From contig JAJYOO010000091.1 of the NCBI GenBank assembly GCA_021796155.1, positions 1 to 8,039 of the forward strand: a DNA stretch of 8,039 nt, read 5' to 3'. The notes under the pieces are model-generated. The model was not told the origin of the DNA and did not search any database. It saw nothing but the letters and a program-made list of their open reading frames with translations. The DNA comes from Chloroflexota bacterium (GTDB taxonomy: Bacteria > Chloroflexota > Anaerolineae > Anaerolineales > Villigracilaceae). This document shows positions 1 to 5,567 of the stretch, piece after piece. Made by a program: the position numbers and the translations under genes. Position 1 is the stretch's first letter; every line of letters starts with the position of its first letter.

Positions 1-236
1 TTCAAATCAACGGTCAGGTTGTAGGCATGATGGCGGAAATTGAGGAAGTAATCCTTTATAAGCTCACCTTTATATCCAAGAGCTACTACAAACTCTTTGA
101 ATCCATAGGCGGCATAAATATTCATGATGTGCCAAAGGATCGGCTGTCCTCCCACTTCCACCATGGGTTTGGGCTTGACAGTTGTCTCCTCAGAGAGGCG
201 GGTTCCCAGTCCGCCTGCAAGAATGCCGACTTTCAT
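1..236 (-). CDS. rfbF: Glucose-1-phosphate cytidylyltransferase, N-terminal part (runs off left edge)
   Basis: This enzyme makes CDP-glucose from glucose-1-phosphate and CTP in the cytoplasm. That is the first committed step toward CDP-linked deoxysugars for surface polysaccharides. The 78 visible residues start MKVGILAGGLGTRLSEET, the nucleotide-binding signature of sugar-nucleotide transferases, with the SEET variant typical of RfbF. Then come KPKPMVEVGG (residues 21-30) and PILWHIMNIY, also typical of RfbF rather than of glucose-1-phosphate thymidylyl- or uridylyltransferases. The family is about 255-260 residues, so roughly 180 lie beyond the window. The ATG at 236-234 is preceded by GGAG with good spacing, and a sigma70-like promoter lies just upstream. 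A deoxysugar operon probably continues to the left. If the host is a Chloroflexota member without LPS, the product would serve another surface glycan; this last point is inference. Confidence 0.95.
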   Translation of the reverse strand, partial: MKVGILAGGLGTRLSEETTVKPKPMVEVGGQPILWHIMNIYAAYGFKEFVVALGYKGELIKDYFLNFRHHAYNLTVDL

Positions 237-263
237 ACTGGTTCTCCATTTACCTTTTTGTCA

Positions 264-292
264 ATTCTACGGGAATCGGGCACTTCGGGCAA
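264..292 (-). promoter_or_regulatory. Candidate sigma70-type promoter of rfbF
   Basis: Read on the minus strand, TTGCCC (292-287, a 4/6 match to the -35 consensus) is followed after exactly 17 bases by TAGAAT (269-264, 5/6 match to the -10). This would start transcription about 20-25 bases before the rfbF ATG at 236. That leaves room for the GGAG ribosome site and little else. It is a sequence match only. Confidence 0.4.
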
Positions 293-449
293 GAAGAGAA
301 AAGAACATCCTCGTTTCCCACCCGTCGAAGTTGGTAGTGGTCAAGACCAAAAATTTTATGTTGTTTCTTGTTCGAGTAACCATGATTGGCTTATAGCAAT
401 GATGGCTTCCGCCGTTGATTCTTCGATCAAAGAACGACTGAAGTCGCTA

Positions 450-722
450 TTACATTGCTGGGAAAATGGAGTTAACCCCAGAAGGATGAACAGTTGAACC
501 ACTGCCATCAAATGCACCCACCGGATATGGCCATGGGTAATTATATGCCTTCTGATTTGGCATATAAGACGCTGTGATGTCAAATTGAAGATTGATTTTT
601 GCACACTCTTCAAATGTCTTGCTGTTGCCGGGAATGTCGCCTATGCTCCCCGAATTTTGAAAAAATTGATGCACCGCACCATTTATAAAGTGCAACGCAT
701 TCGCGCATTTGCCGATTCTCAT
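450..722 (-). CDS. Doubtful small ORF, 90 aa, overlapping the methyltransferase stop
   Basis: I do not recognise this ORF. Its ATG (722-720) overlaps the TGA of the upstream methyltransferase (721-719) as ATGA, the usual sign of translational coupling. That is the only strong argument for it. The predicted product is soluble, with no membrane segment, and has a Pro/Tyr/Gly-rich C-terminal third (NYPWPYPVGAFDGSGS near residues 61-76). Its base composition is AT-richer than that of the neighbouring real genes. The inverted repeat at 541-567 lies inside it, which would be odd for a protein gene. A chance ORF in an intergenic or decayed region is at least as likely. Confidence 0.2.
   Translation of the reverse strand: MRIGKCANALHFINGAVHQFFQNSGSIGDIPGNSKTFEECAKINLQFDITASYMPNQKAYNYPWPYPVGAFDGSGSTVHPSGVNSIFPAM
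541..567. repeat. Perfect 9+9 inverted repeat, 9-nt spacer
   Basis: TTATATGCC (541-549), spacer TTCTGATTT (550-558), GGCATATAA (559-567). The arms are perfectly complementary and AT-rich. No T-run follows on either strand, so it is not a standard intrinsic terminator. The dyad geometry would fit an operator for a dimeric regulator, but no adjacent regulator gene is present. Confidence 0.45.
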
Positions 723-1345
723 CCCTTCTCAAACACAAACGACACGATCCTCGGCGGCTTGGATTCATCTGTTTTGTGCCAGAATTCATTCAGCTTGATA
801 AGGTTCAACCGGTTGGCCGCCGCCGCGCTCAGAAAATCGGAAATGTCATGGATAAACGCGTCCACTTCGACGGTTTCTTCGCCGCGTTCGAAACTCGCTT
901 TGCCTCCCATATACTGCCGGAAGGGATGCAGTTCATTGATGAAGAATTTCCCTTTTGGGATCAGCGTCCGCGCGGCTTCGGAGAAAATGTGGGATAAATC
1001 TTCGATGTGTTCCAACACAAGATTACAGGAAATCAAATCATAAGCTGCGTCATCGCAGGGCCAGCGCCTGGTTAAGTCCGCGATTGAAAAGCGGACATTT
1101 TCCGCTTCGACTTTTTCTTTTGCCTTCTCGATGATGCGCGGTGAAAAATCAAGCGCGTGAACCTTCGTTCCGATCTGCGCGAGAAGAGCGGTGTTTTTGC
1201 CGGTGCCGCAGCCAAGTTCAAGGATCGAGTGGAAATGCTGGTCGGCAAGCGCGTCGTGCGTCACTTTTTGATCGAGATCACGCGTGAGATTTTCGTCGGT
1301 GTCGTATGAAGCCGACCAATGGTTGTATGCGTCCTGGATGCTCAT
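719..1345 (-). CDS. Class I SAM-dependent methyltransferase, 208 aa, substrate unknown
   Basis: A small soluble methyltransferase with a Rossmann-like SAM fold of the Methyltransf_11/UbiE-BioC type. Motif I is ILELGCGTGKNT at about residues 41-52. The acidic residue that binds the SAM ribose is D66 in VHALDFS. IADLTRRWP (88-96) and the motif IV/post-IV stretch YDLISCNLVLEHIED (102-116) complete the SAM site. The C-terminal part ends in PPRIVSFVFEKG, a pattern common in small-molecule or sugar/lipid methyltransferases. The start is well fixed: an in-frame TAA lies at 1363-1361, six codons upstream, and there is no other ATG between. No Shine-Dalgarno sequence is visible, so the message may be nearly leaderless. 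It is on the same strand as rfbF, but a 480-base gap separates them, so a shared role in polysaccharide modification is only a guess. Confidence 0.88.
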   Translation of the reverse strand: MSIQDAYNHWSASYDTDENLTRDLDQKVTHDALADQHFHSILELGCGTGKNTALLAQIGTKVHALDFSPRIIEKAKEKVEAENVRFSIADLTRRWPCDDAAYDLISCNLVLEHIEDLSHIFSEAARTLIPKGKFFINELHPFRQYMGGKASFERGEETVEVDAFIHDISDFLSAAAANRLNLIKLNEFWHKTDESKPPRIVSFVFEKG

Positions 1346-1425
1346 GCGAAGATGATACCATTATCGCTAAACGGTGTAGAATTGCGCCAGTGGATTTTCT
1401 GGGTTGTGTGATTGGATATATTGAC
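1346..1425. promoter_or_regulatory. Divergent intergenic region with candidate promoters in both directions
   Basis: This region separates the minus-strand methyltransferase from the plus-strand diguanylate cyclase, so it must carry both promoters unless one is elsewhere. On the plus strand TAGAAT (1377-1382) is the best -10 match, with no good -35. On the minus strand GATAAT (about 1365-1360) lies within 20 bases of the methyltransferase ATG, which fits a nearly leaderless message without a ribosome site. Both matches are weak. Confidence 0.3.
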
Positions 1426-1430
1426 AGGAG
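1426..1430 (+). promoter_or_regulatory. Ribosome binding site that fixes a TTG start for the GGDEF gene
   Basis: AGGAG at 1426-1430 is followed after 5 bases by TTG at 1436-1438. The TTG codons further upstream at 1412 and 1421 have no comparable purine-rich site before them. I therefore place the start at 1436. Confidence 0.6.
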
Positions 1431-1435
1431 CCGGG

Positions 1436-2434
1436 TTGCCATCTAAAACCAAAGCCGCAAAAGAATTATTTGCGCTGGTCGCTCAATACGGCCTCGAGCC
1501 ATTCCTCGAATCGACGCGGACGTTGGCCGGTGTGTTGAATTCCGATGGCCGGCTGACTTCATCGAACGCGGCTTTCGACGCGCTCAAGCGCACTCTGTCA
1601 GACGCGGATGAGCTTCGAGAATTTGTCGCGCCCGCTTCACGTCCGGACTTTGAGCGGCTGCTGGCCGAGGCGCATCAGACTCGCAAGCAAGTCCAGGGCC
1701 AGCTCGATTTTGGTCTCGAGACTCAGCCGCGTCGCTACGCATGTCTGTTGGTTCCGCTATCGGGCGGCCGCGTCTTATTCTTTGGCGAGCCGGTCTTTAC
1801 CGCGTTCGACCTGCCGGAAAAATACCAGCGCCTGATCGAGAACTTCCACCATGTCAACGATGAACTGCGTGAGACGCTGCGTGAGTTGGAGAGAAAGGAA
1901 ACGGAACTTAAAGCAGTCATCGCGCAGGCAGACGAAGTCTCCCACACCGACGCGCTGACCTTTCTCCCGAACCGCAAACAGATTATTGCAGATTTGCAGC
2001 GCCAAGTGATGTTTTCAGAGCGTTACAATACGCCGCTGTCCATTTCGATGCTGGATTTCGATCACTTCAAGCTGGTCAACGATACATATGGCCATGCAGT
2101 CGGCGATGATGTGTTGAGATTTGTCGCCATGCAATTGCGCGAGGGGATTCGCCTGCCCGATATGGTCGGGCGTTATGGTGGTGAAGAGTTTTTGGTGCTA
2201 TTGCCCAACAGCACGCTGAAGGCCGCCAGCGAACAAGCCGCGCGCCTGTGCGAGTTGGTCCGTTCGACGCCGATCATTTCCGGCGCACATGTCGTTCAAA
2301 TGACGATCAGCATTGGCATCGCGCAATATCGCATCCATGAGGAGGATTGGGAGCAGTTGCTCCGCCGCGCCGACCAGGCTCTTTACCAAGCCAAGATGAA
2401 TGGGCGCGACCAATGGGCTGTCATTGAGGCGTGA
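1436..2434 (+). CDS. Diguanylate cyclase with N-terminal PAS-like sensor (GGDEF protein)
   Basis: Predicted to make cyclic di-GMP from two GTP. With the TTG start at 1436 it has 332 residues. Residues about 20-125 look like a PAS-type domain (for example VLNSDGRLTSSNAAFDALK). A charged, coiled-coil-like linker rich in E/R/K follows (about 130-165). The GGDEF domain (about 170-330) begins DALTFLPNR and has metal/GTP-binding residues in LDFDHFKLVND (about 206-216). The active site is GGEEF at 248-252, an active variant. RLPD at 239-242, five residues before it, matches the RxxD inhibitory site, so product feedback is expected. There is no membrane segment, so the signal should be sensed in the cytoplasm. 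It starts the plus-strand run of genes, and the CoA-binding gene follows after 44 bases. The ligand is unknown. Confidence 0.92.
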   Translation: MPSKTKAAKELFALVAQYGLEPFLESTRTLAGVLNSDGRLTSSNAAFDALKRTLSDADELREFVAPASRPDFERLLAEAHQTRKQVQGQLDFGLETQPRRYACLLVPLSGGRVLFFGEPVFTAFDLPEKYQRLIENFHHVNDELRETLRELERKETELKAVIAQADEVSHTDALTFLPNRKQIIADLQRQVMFSERYNTPLSISMLDFDHFKLVNDTYGHAVGDDVLRFVAMQLREGIRLPDMVGRYGGEEFLVLLPNSTLKAASEQAARLCELVRSTPIISGAHVVQMTISIGIAQYRIHEEDWEQLLRRADQALYQAKMNGRDQWAVIEA

Positions 2435-2478
2435 TCAAAATTGATTTTACGGGAAGGAACCAACGAAAGGAGAATCGC

Positions 2479-2973
2479 ATGTCCAAAATCGAACCACTTG
2501 TAAAAGATTTTCTTGCTCAAAAGAAAATTGCCGTCGTCGGAGTTTCGGATAAACGCGACACGGGCTGCAACTTGAACTATAAAAAATTCAAGGATGCGGG
2601 CTATCAAGTCTTTGCCGTCAATCCGCATATCACAACCTATGAGGGGGCGCCGTGTTATCCGGATTTGAAATCCATTCCAGAGAAACCCGACGCGGTCTTC
2701 ATCCTCGCCAGCCCCAACGTGACGGATGAGATCGTCCGCCAATGCGTGGACTTGGGCATCAAGCATGTTTGGATGCACTGCATGATGGGCACAAAGCCGG
2801 GTTTGGCGGCAGGCATGACCAGCGTCTCGCCGGACGCGGTGGCGTTGTGCCGCGCAAATGACATCAGCGTCATCCCCGGCTCATGCCCGAATCAATTTTT
2901 GAAACCGGATTTTGGTCACGGTATGATGCGCGGACTGTGGGGATTGCTCGGGTTTATGTCTGTGGAAGGTTGA
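2479..2973 (+). CDS. CoA-binding Rossmann-fold protein (YccU-like), 164 aa
   Basis: A small cytoplasmic protein of the CoA_binding_2 family, related to the CoA-binding domain of succinyl-CoA synthetase alpha and ADP-forming acyl-CoA synthetases. The glycine-rich nucleotide loop is IAVVGVSDKRDTGCN (residues 17-31). The second Rossmann strand is VFAVNP (44-49), then PDLKSIPEKPDAVFIL (61-76). WMHCMMGTKPG (98-108) stands where relatives carry the stretch after beta-4. The C-terminal extension SCPNQFLKPDFGHGMMRG with several Cys/His makes it somewhat longer than the usual 130-140 residues. The ATG at 2479 follows AAAGGAG (2466-2472) with a 6-base spacer, which makes it preferable to the GTG at 2431 that overlaps the upstream gene. 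The physiological role of this family is not well defined. Confidence 0.88.
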   Translation: MSKIEPLVKDFLAQKKIAVVGVSDKRDTGCNLNYKKFKDAGYQVFAVNPHITTYEGAPCYPDLKSIPEKPDAVFILASPNVTDEIVRQCVDLGIKHVWMHCMMGTKPGLAAGMTSVSPDAVALCRANDISVIPGSCPNQFLKPDFGHGMMRGLWGLLGFMSVEG

Positions 2974-2981
2974 GTCAATGG

Positions 2982-3006
2982 TGGGGCGCAGCGCCGCTGC
3001 GCCCTA
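2982..3006. repeat. GC-rich palindrome between genes (REP-like hairpin)
   Basis: GGGCGCAGC (2984-2992), loop GCC, GCTGCGCCC (2996-3004) form a perfect 9-bp stem. A G-T and a T-A pair extend it to 11 bp (2982-3006). It lies nine bases after the stop of the CoA-binding gene. No T-run follows at once (the nearest is TTTT at 3017-3020), so it is not a classical intrinsic terminator. From memory, GGGGCGCAGC-type palindromes are common interspersed elements in Chloroflexota and some cyanobacteria; I could not check this. It may still reduce read-through or stabilise the upstream mRNA. Confidence 0.55.
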
Positions 3007-3041
3007 GAAGGATAAAATTTTGCCAAAGGATTTAGCAGTAC

Positions 3042-3635
3042 ATGCTTCCGCTGATTGCAACCAACCGTATTGATCTGGTGATTCTCAACATCAGCTATGC
3101 AGTCTGGGTTATTCCGGAAACGTATCTTTCGTTTCGCCGGCGAAGCGCGCCCGGCGCGCAAACCAGTGATCGCCGCTCAGGTTTTGTTCTTTGGATTGGT
3201 ATCTGGCTCGGCATTTTCGCCGGATACATTTTTGCATTTGCCGAAAAACAGTTTGCCATTCCGTGGCATCGTACGTTGTTTTTTTGGCTTGGCATTGTTT
3301 TGATGTTGATGGGCGTTATTTTTCGACAATATTCGATTCGCGTACTGGGAAAATATTTCACCACGCGCGTCGCCATCCAGCCGGGGCAGACTGTCGTTGA
3401 ATCCGGGCCGTACCGCTGGATCCGCCATCCGTCCTATTCCGGCGCGCTCATCACCATCTTTGGGCTGGCACTCTCATTTGCGAATTGGCTGAGTCTGATT
3501 TTCGTTTTGCTGATCCCGTTTCTTGGATACAGTTATCGAGTCCGGGTCGAGGAAAACACGCTTGTCAATGCTCTCGGCCAGCCTTATAAAGATTATATGA
3601 AGCGTACCAAACGCTTCATCCCATTTGTCTATTAG
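3042..3635 (+). CDS. Isoprenylcysteine carboxyl methyltransferase-type membrane protein, 197 aa
   Basis: An integral membrane protein of the ICMT/PEMT-like methyltransferase group. Hydrophobic segments lie at about 10-30, 47-66, 78-95 and 135-163. The family signature is near the C-terminus: GPYRWIRHPSYSGALI (122-137, the RHPxYxG SAM-binding motif) and RVRVEENTLVNALG (166-179) with Y182/Y185 and KRTKRFIP (187-194), matching the EE-x-L-x(3)-FG-x(2)-Y-x(2)-Y pattern. Bacterial members rarely have a known substrate; prenylated or other hydrophobic acceptors, such as quinone or terpenoid-type acids, are possible. An in-frame TAG at 3033-3035 leaves ATG 3042 as the natural start. AAAGGA is 11 bases upstream, a rather long spacing. 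The next gene follows after 6 bases in the same frame. Confidence 0.85.
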   Translation: MLPLIATNRIDLVILNISYAVWVIPETYLSFRRRSAPGAQTSDRRSGFVLWIGIWLGIFAGYIFAFAEKQFAIPWHRTLFFWLGIVLMLMGVIFRQYSIRVLGKYFTTRVAIQPGQTVVESGPYRWIRHPSYSGALITIFGLALSFANWLSLIFVLLIPFLGYSYRVRVEENTLVNALGQPYKDYMKRTKRFIPFVY

Positions 3636-3641
3636 GCGAAG

Positions 3642-4541
3642 ATGAAAAAACGATTCCCATTTCACGGCTGGATCGGGCTGGCACTCGCTGTCATCTTTTG
3701 GATCATCAACTGGACGTGGATTGGCCTGCGTACCTTTTGGGCATTCTTCCCAATGTGGCTTGGCTTTTGCCTGACCATTGACGCGCTCGTTTATTATCGA
3801 ACCGGCACATCGTTGTTGACTCGAAGCCCGCGAAAATATGTCGGCTTGTTCATCATTTCCGCGCCGGTGTGGTGGTTGTTCGAAGCGCTCAACCTCCGCA
3901 CGCAAAATTGGGTATATATCGGCGCGCAGAATTTTTCTCCATTATCCTATGCCTTTTGGACGACGCTGAGTTTTACCACGGTTATCCCGGCGGTCTTCGG
4001 CAGCGCTGAATTGATGGCGAGCTTTGATTTCGTTGGCCGCATCGGACGCGGCTTTGTCATTCGCAAAGATAAAATCACGACGATCAGCTTCTTTTTATTA
4101 GGCTGGGTCACACTGGCGTTGATGCTCGTCTGGCCGCAAATCTTTTTCCCGTTCATCTGGCTTTCGCCTTATTTCATTTTAGAGCCAGTCAACATTTGGC
4201 TCGGCCATCGTTCGCTCGCCGATTGGACGCAGGATGGCGATTGGCGTCCGGTCATTTCGCTTTGGCTTGGCGTTTTGCTCACCGCATTCTTTTGGGAGAT
4301 GTGGAATTTTTATTCGTACCCCAAATGGGTTTATCACGTCGCATGGGGCGGCTGGCTGCATATCTTCGAAATGCCCCTGCTCGGTTATGGCGGCTATCTG
4401 CCGTTTTCACTTGAGCTTTATTTGATCTACCACTTGATTTCTGGATTCTTTAAACAGGAGCCCGGATACGTTCGCGTCATGCCCGACACGGTCGTTGAAT
4501 CGAAACGCGCGGCTCTGGATAGCGCACTGGAGGCTGATTAG
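3642..4541 (+). CDS. Unrecognised polytopic membrane protein, 299 aa, with internal duplication
   Basis: I cannot assign this protein to a named family. It is rich in Trp and Phe and has about seven or eight membrane segments, at roughly 8-24, 31-51, 66-82, 101-122, 147-163, 166-183, 203-222 and 245-265. No cleavable signal peptide is obvious. Two stretches match each other: WLFEALNLRTQNWVY (78-92) and FWEMWNFYSYPKWVY (217-231). They share E-x-x-N and W-V-Y, each at the end of a hydrophobic segment, followed 24-25 residues later by a Pro and an EL-containing helix. This suggests an ancient duplication. Conserved Glu/Asn/Trp at the membrane face could be an active or binding site. It lies 6 bases after the ICMT-type gene and 3 bases before the CYTH gene, in the same frame as both, so it is almost certainly co-translated. 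A role in lipid or terpenoid chemistry with its neighbour is only a guess. Confidence 0.85.
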   Translation: MKKRFPFHGWIGLALAVIFWIINWTWIGLRTFWAFFPMWLGFCLTIDALVYYRTGTSLLTRSPRKYVGLFIISAPVWWLFEALNLRTQNWVYIGAQNFSPLSYAFWTTLSFTTVIPAVFGSAELMASFDFVGRIGRGFVIRKDKITTISFFLLGWVTLALMLVWPQIFFPFIWLSPYFILEPVNIWLGHRSLADWTQDGDWRPVISLWLGVLLTAFFWEMWNFYSYPKWVYHVAWGGWLHIFEMPLLGYGGYLPFSLELYLIYHLISGFFKQEPGYVRVMPDTVVESKRAALDSALEAD

Positions 4542-4544
4542 CGT

Positions 4545-5057
4545 ATGCCAACCAATATCGAGATCAAAGCCCGCGCCCGCAATTTCCCGGACTTGAAGCG
4601 GCGCGCCGAATCCTTGAGCGATTCCCCTGTTCAGGTGATTCCGCAGGAAGACACGTTCTTCATCACGCCGCGTGGACGACTCAAACTGCGCGTCCTTGCT
4701 TCTGATCGTGGTCAACTGATTTATTACACGCGCCCGAATCAAAACGGCCCCAAACGTTCGGACTATCACATCTCCCAAACAAATGATCCTGAACATTTAA
4801 AGGAAACACTTGCGCTGGCTTACGGCGTGCGCGGCGTCGTCCGCAAGACGCGCTATCTTTACATGGTCGGACAAACCCGCGTTCACCTGGATGAGGTCGA
4901 AGGTTTGGGCCAATTCATGGAATTGGAAGTTGTCATGCGGCACGATCAATCCGATGCGGACGGTCAGGCCATTGCCAATGAATTGATGGGAAAACTTGGC
5001 ATCGAACAAAGCGATTTGCTCGAAGGCGCGTACATGGATTTGATCGAGAACTGTTGA
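4545..5057 (+). CDS. CYTH-domain protein (class IV adenylate cyclase / triphosphatase family), 170 aa
   Basis: A soluble protein with the CYTH triphosphate-tunnel fold, whose members hydrolyse or cyclise triphosphate substrates (cAMP synthesis, thiamine-triphosphate or inorganic triphosphate hydrolysis). The N-terminal NIEIKAR (4-10) corresponds to the ExExK motif with Asn at the first position. GRLKLR (44-49), the basic KTR (101-103) and HLDEVEGLGQFMELEVV (114-130) supply the basic and acidic residues that line the tunnel. The length is normal for the CyaB-like group. The ATG lies one codon after the TAG of the membrane protein, and GGAGG (4529-4533) within that gene's end serves as ribosome site 11 bases upstream. 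The real substrate cannot be told from sequence; the label adenylate cyclase should be read as family only. Confidence 0.88.
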   Translation: MPTNIEIKARARNFPDLKRRAESLSDSPVQVIPQEDTFFITPRGRLKLRVLASDRGQLIYYTRPNQNGPKRSDYHISQTNDPEHLKETLALAYGVRGVVRKTRYLYMVGQTRVHLDEVEGLGQFMELEVVMRHDQSDADGQAIANELMGKLGIEQSDLLEGAYMDLIENC

Positions 5058-5100
5058 ACGCCCGCGCGTTGAAACGTTCAAACTTTCCAACGGAGAAAGA

Positions 5101-5505
5101 ATGCCCAATATCAAAGCCGTCAATCATATTGCCGTTGTCGTGGACGACATGGAAAAATCACTGTCCTTTTGGCGCGACGCATTGGGAATCGAAGTTCATG
5201 AATTACGCGATGTTCCTGTCGAGAAATCGCAGGTGGCTTTCCTTCCGCTGGCTGGCTCCGAAGTGGAATTGGTCAAACCCACAAGCGATGATTCGGGTAT
5301 CGCAAAATATCTTGCCAAACGTGGACCGGGGATGCACCATATCTGTCTCGAAGTGGATGATCTTGATGCGATGCTTGTTCAACTGAAGTCCAAAGGAATC
5401 CATCTTATCAATGAAGAGCCGCGCACAGCCGCCGATGGAAAAAAATATGCGTTCGTCCACCCCGAATCAACGAGCGGCGTTTTGGTGGAACTGTATCAGG
5501 TTTGA
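5101..5505 (+). CDS. mce: Methylmalonyl-CoA epimerase
   Basis: Interconverts (2S)- and (2R)-methylmalonyl-CoA, linking propionyl-CoA carboxylation to methylmalonyl-CoA mutase. It is a 134-residue protein of the vicinal-oxygen-chelate (glyoxalase) superfamily with two beta-alpha-beta-beta-beta repeats. Metal ligands expected from the family are visible: H9 in NHIAVVVDD, E56 in EVELVKP (a Gln in the Propionibacterium enzyme), H80 in GPGMHHICLEVDD, and E130 at the end in GVLVELYQV. The stretches INEEPRTAADGKKYAFVHPES (103-123) and GVLVELYQ are typical of epimerases rather than of generic glyoxalases. The start follows GGAG (5092-5095) with a 5-base spacer. No mutase or carboxylase gene is in the window, so its pathway partners are elsewhere. 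Confidence 0.9.
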   Translation: MPNIKAVNHIAVVVDDMEKSLSFWRDALGIEVHELRDVPVEKSQVAFLPLAGSEVELVKPTSDDSGIAKYLAKRGPGMHHICLEVDDLDAMLVQLKSKGIHLINEEPRTAADGKKYAFVHPESTSGVLVELYQV

Positions 5506-5567
5506 GAAGCAGAGCAAATCGCATTCGATTCGAATCTTGTTGATATTCTTTGTGGTTTAATTGAGCA

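Larger units (their letters stand above)
237..718. other. AT-richer gap without a convincing gene
   Basis: About 480 bases between rfbF and the methyltransferase, visibly richer in A/T than the flanking genes. No frame on either strand gives a protein I recognise. The stretch holds the candidate rfbF promoter next to that gene, a 9+9 inverted repeat (541-567), and a 90-codon minus-strand ORF (450-722) listed separately. A second minus-strand ORF at 356-613 has a hydrophobic, signal-like stretch but no family resemblance. The gap could be regulatory DNA, the remains of a decayed gene, or the site of a small unknown protein. Confidence 0.6.

Noticed and set aside
27..497. Plus-strand ORF of 156 codons at the left edge
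   Set aside because: Its first half is antisense to the clear rfbF reading frame, and the rest is unrecognisable AT-rich DNA.
356..613. Minus-strand ORF with a hydrophobic, signal-like stretch
   Set aside because: No ribosome site or family resemblance was seen, and it overlaps the other doubtful ORF in the same gap. Not supportable as a gene.
2431..2478. GTG start at 2431 for the CoA-binding protein, overlapping the GGDEF stop
   Set aside because: The ATG at 2479 has a near-ideal AAAGGAG site with a 6-base spacer, and the family pattern begins after it.
5054..5081. TTGAACG/CGTTCAA inverted repeat between the CYTH gene and mce
   Set aside because: It has only 7 bp, a 14-base loop and no T-run. 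It is too weak to call a terminator or operator.
5527..5536. GATTCGAATC, which resembles the T-loop of a tRNA
   Set aside because: The flanking bases do not form a five-pair T-stem, and no acceptor or anticodon arm fits in the 62-base gap. It is a plain 10-bp palindrome.
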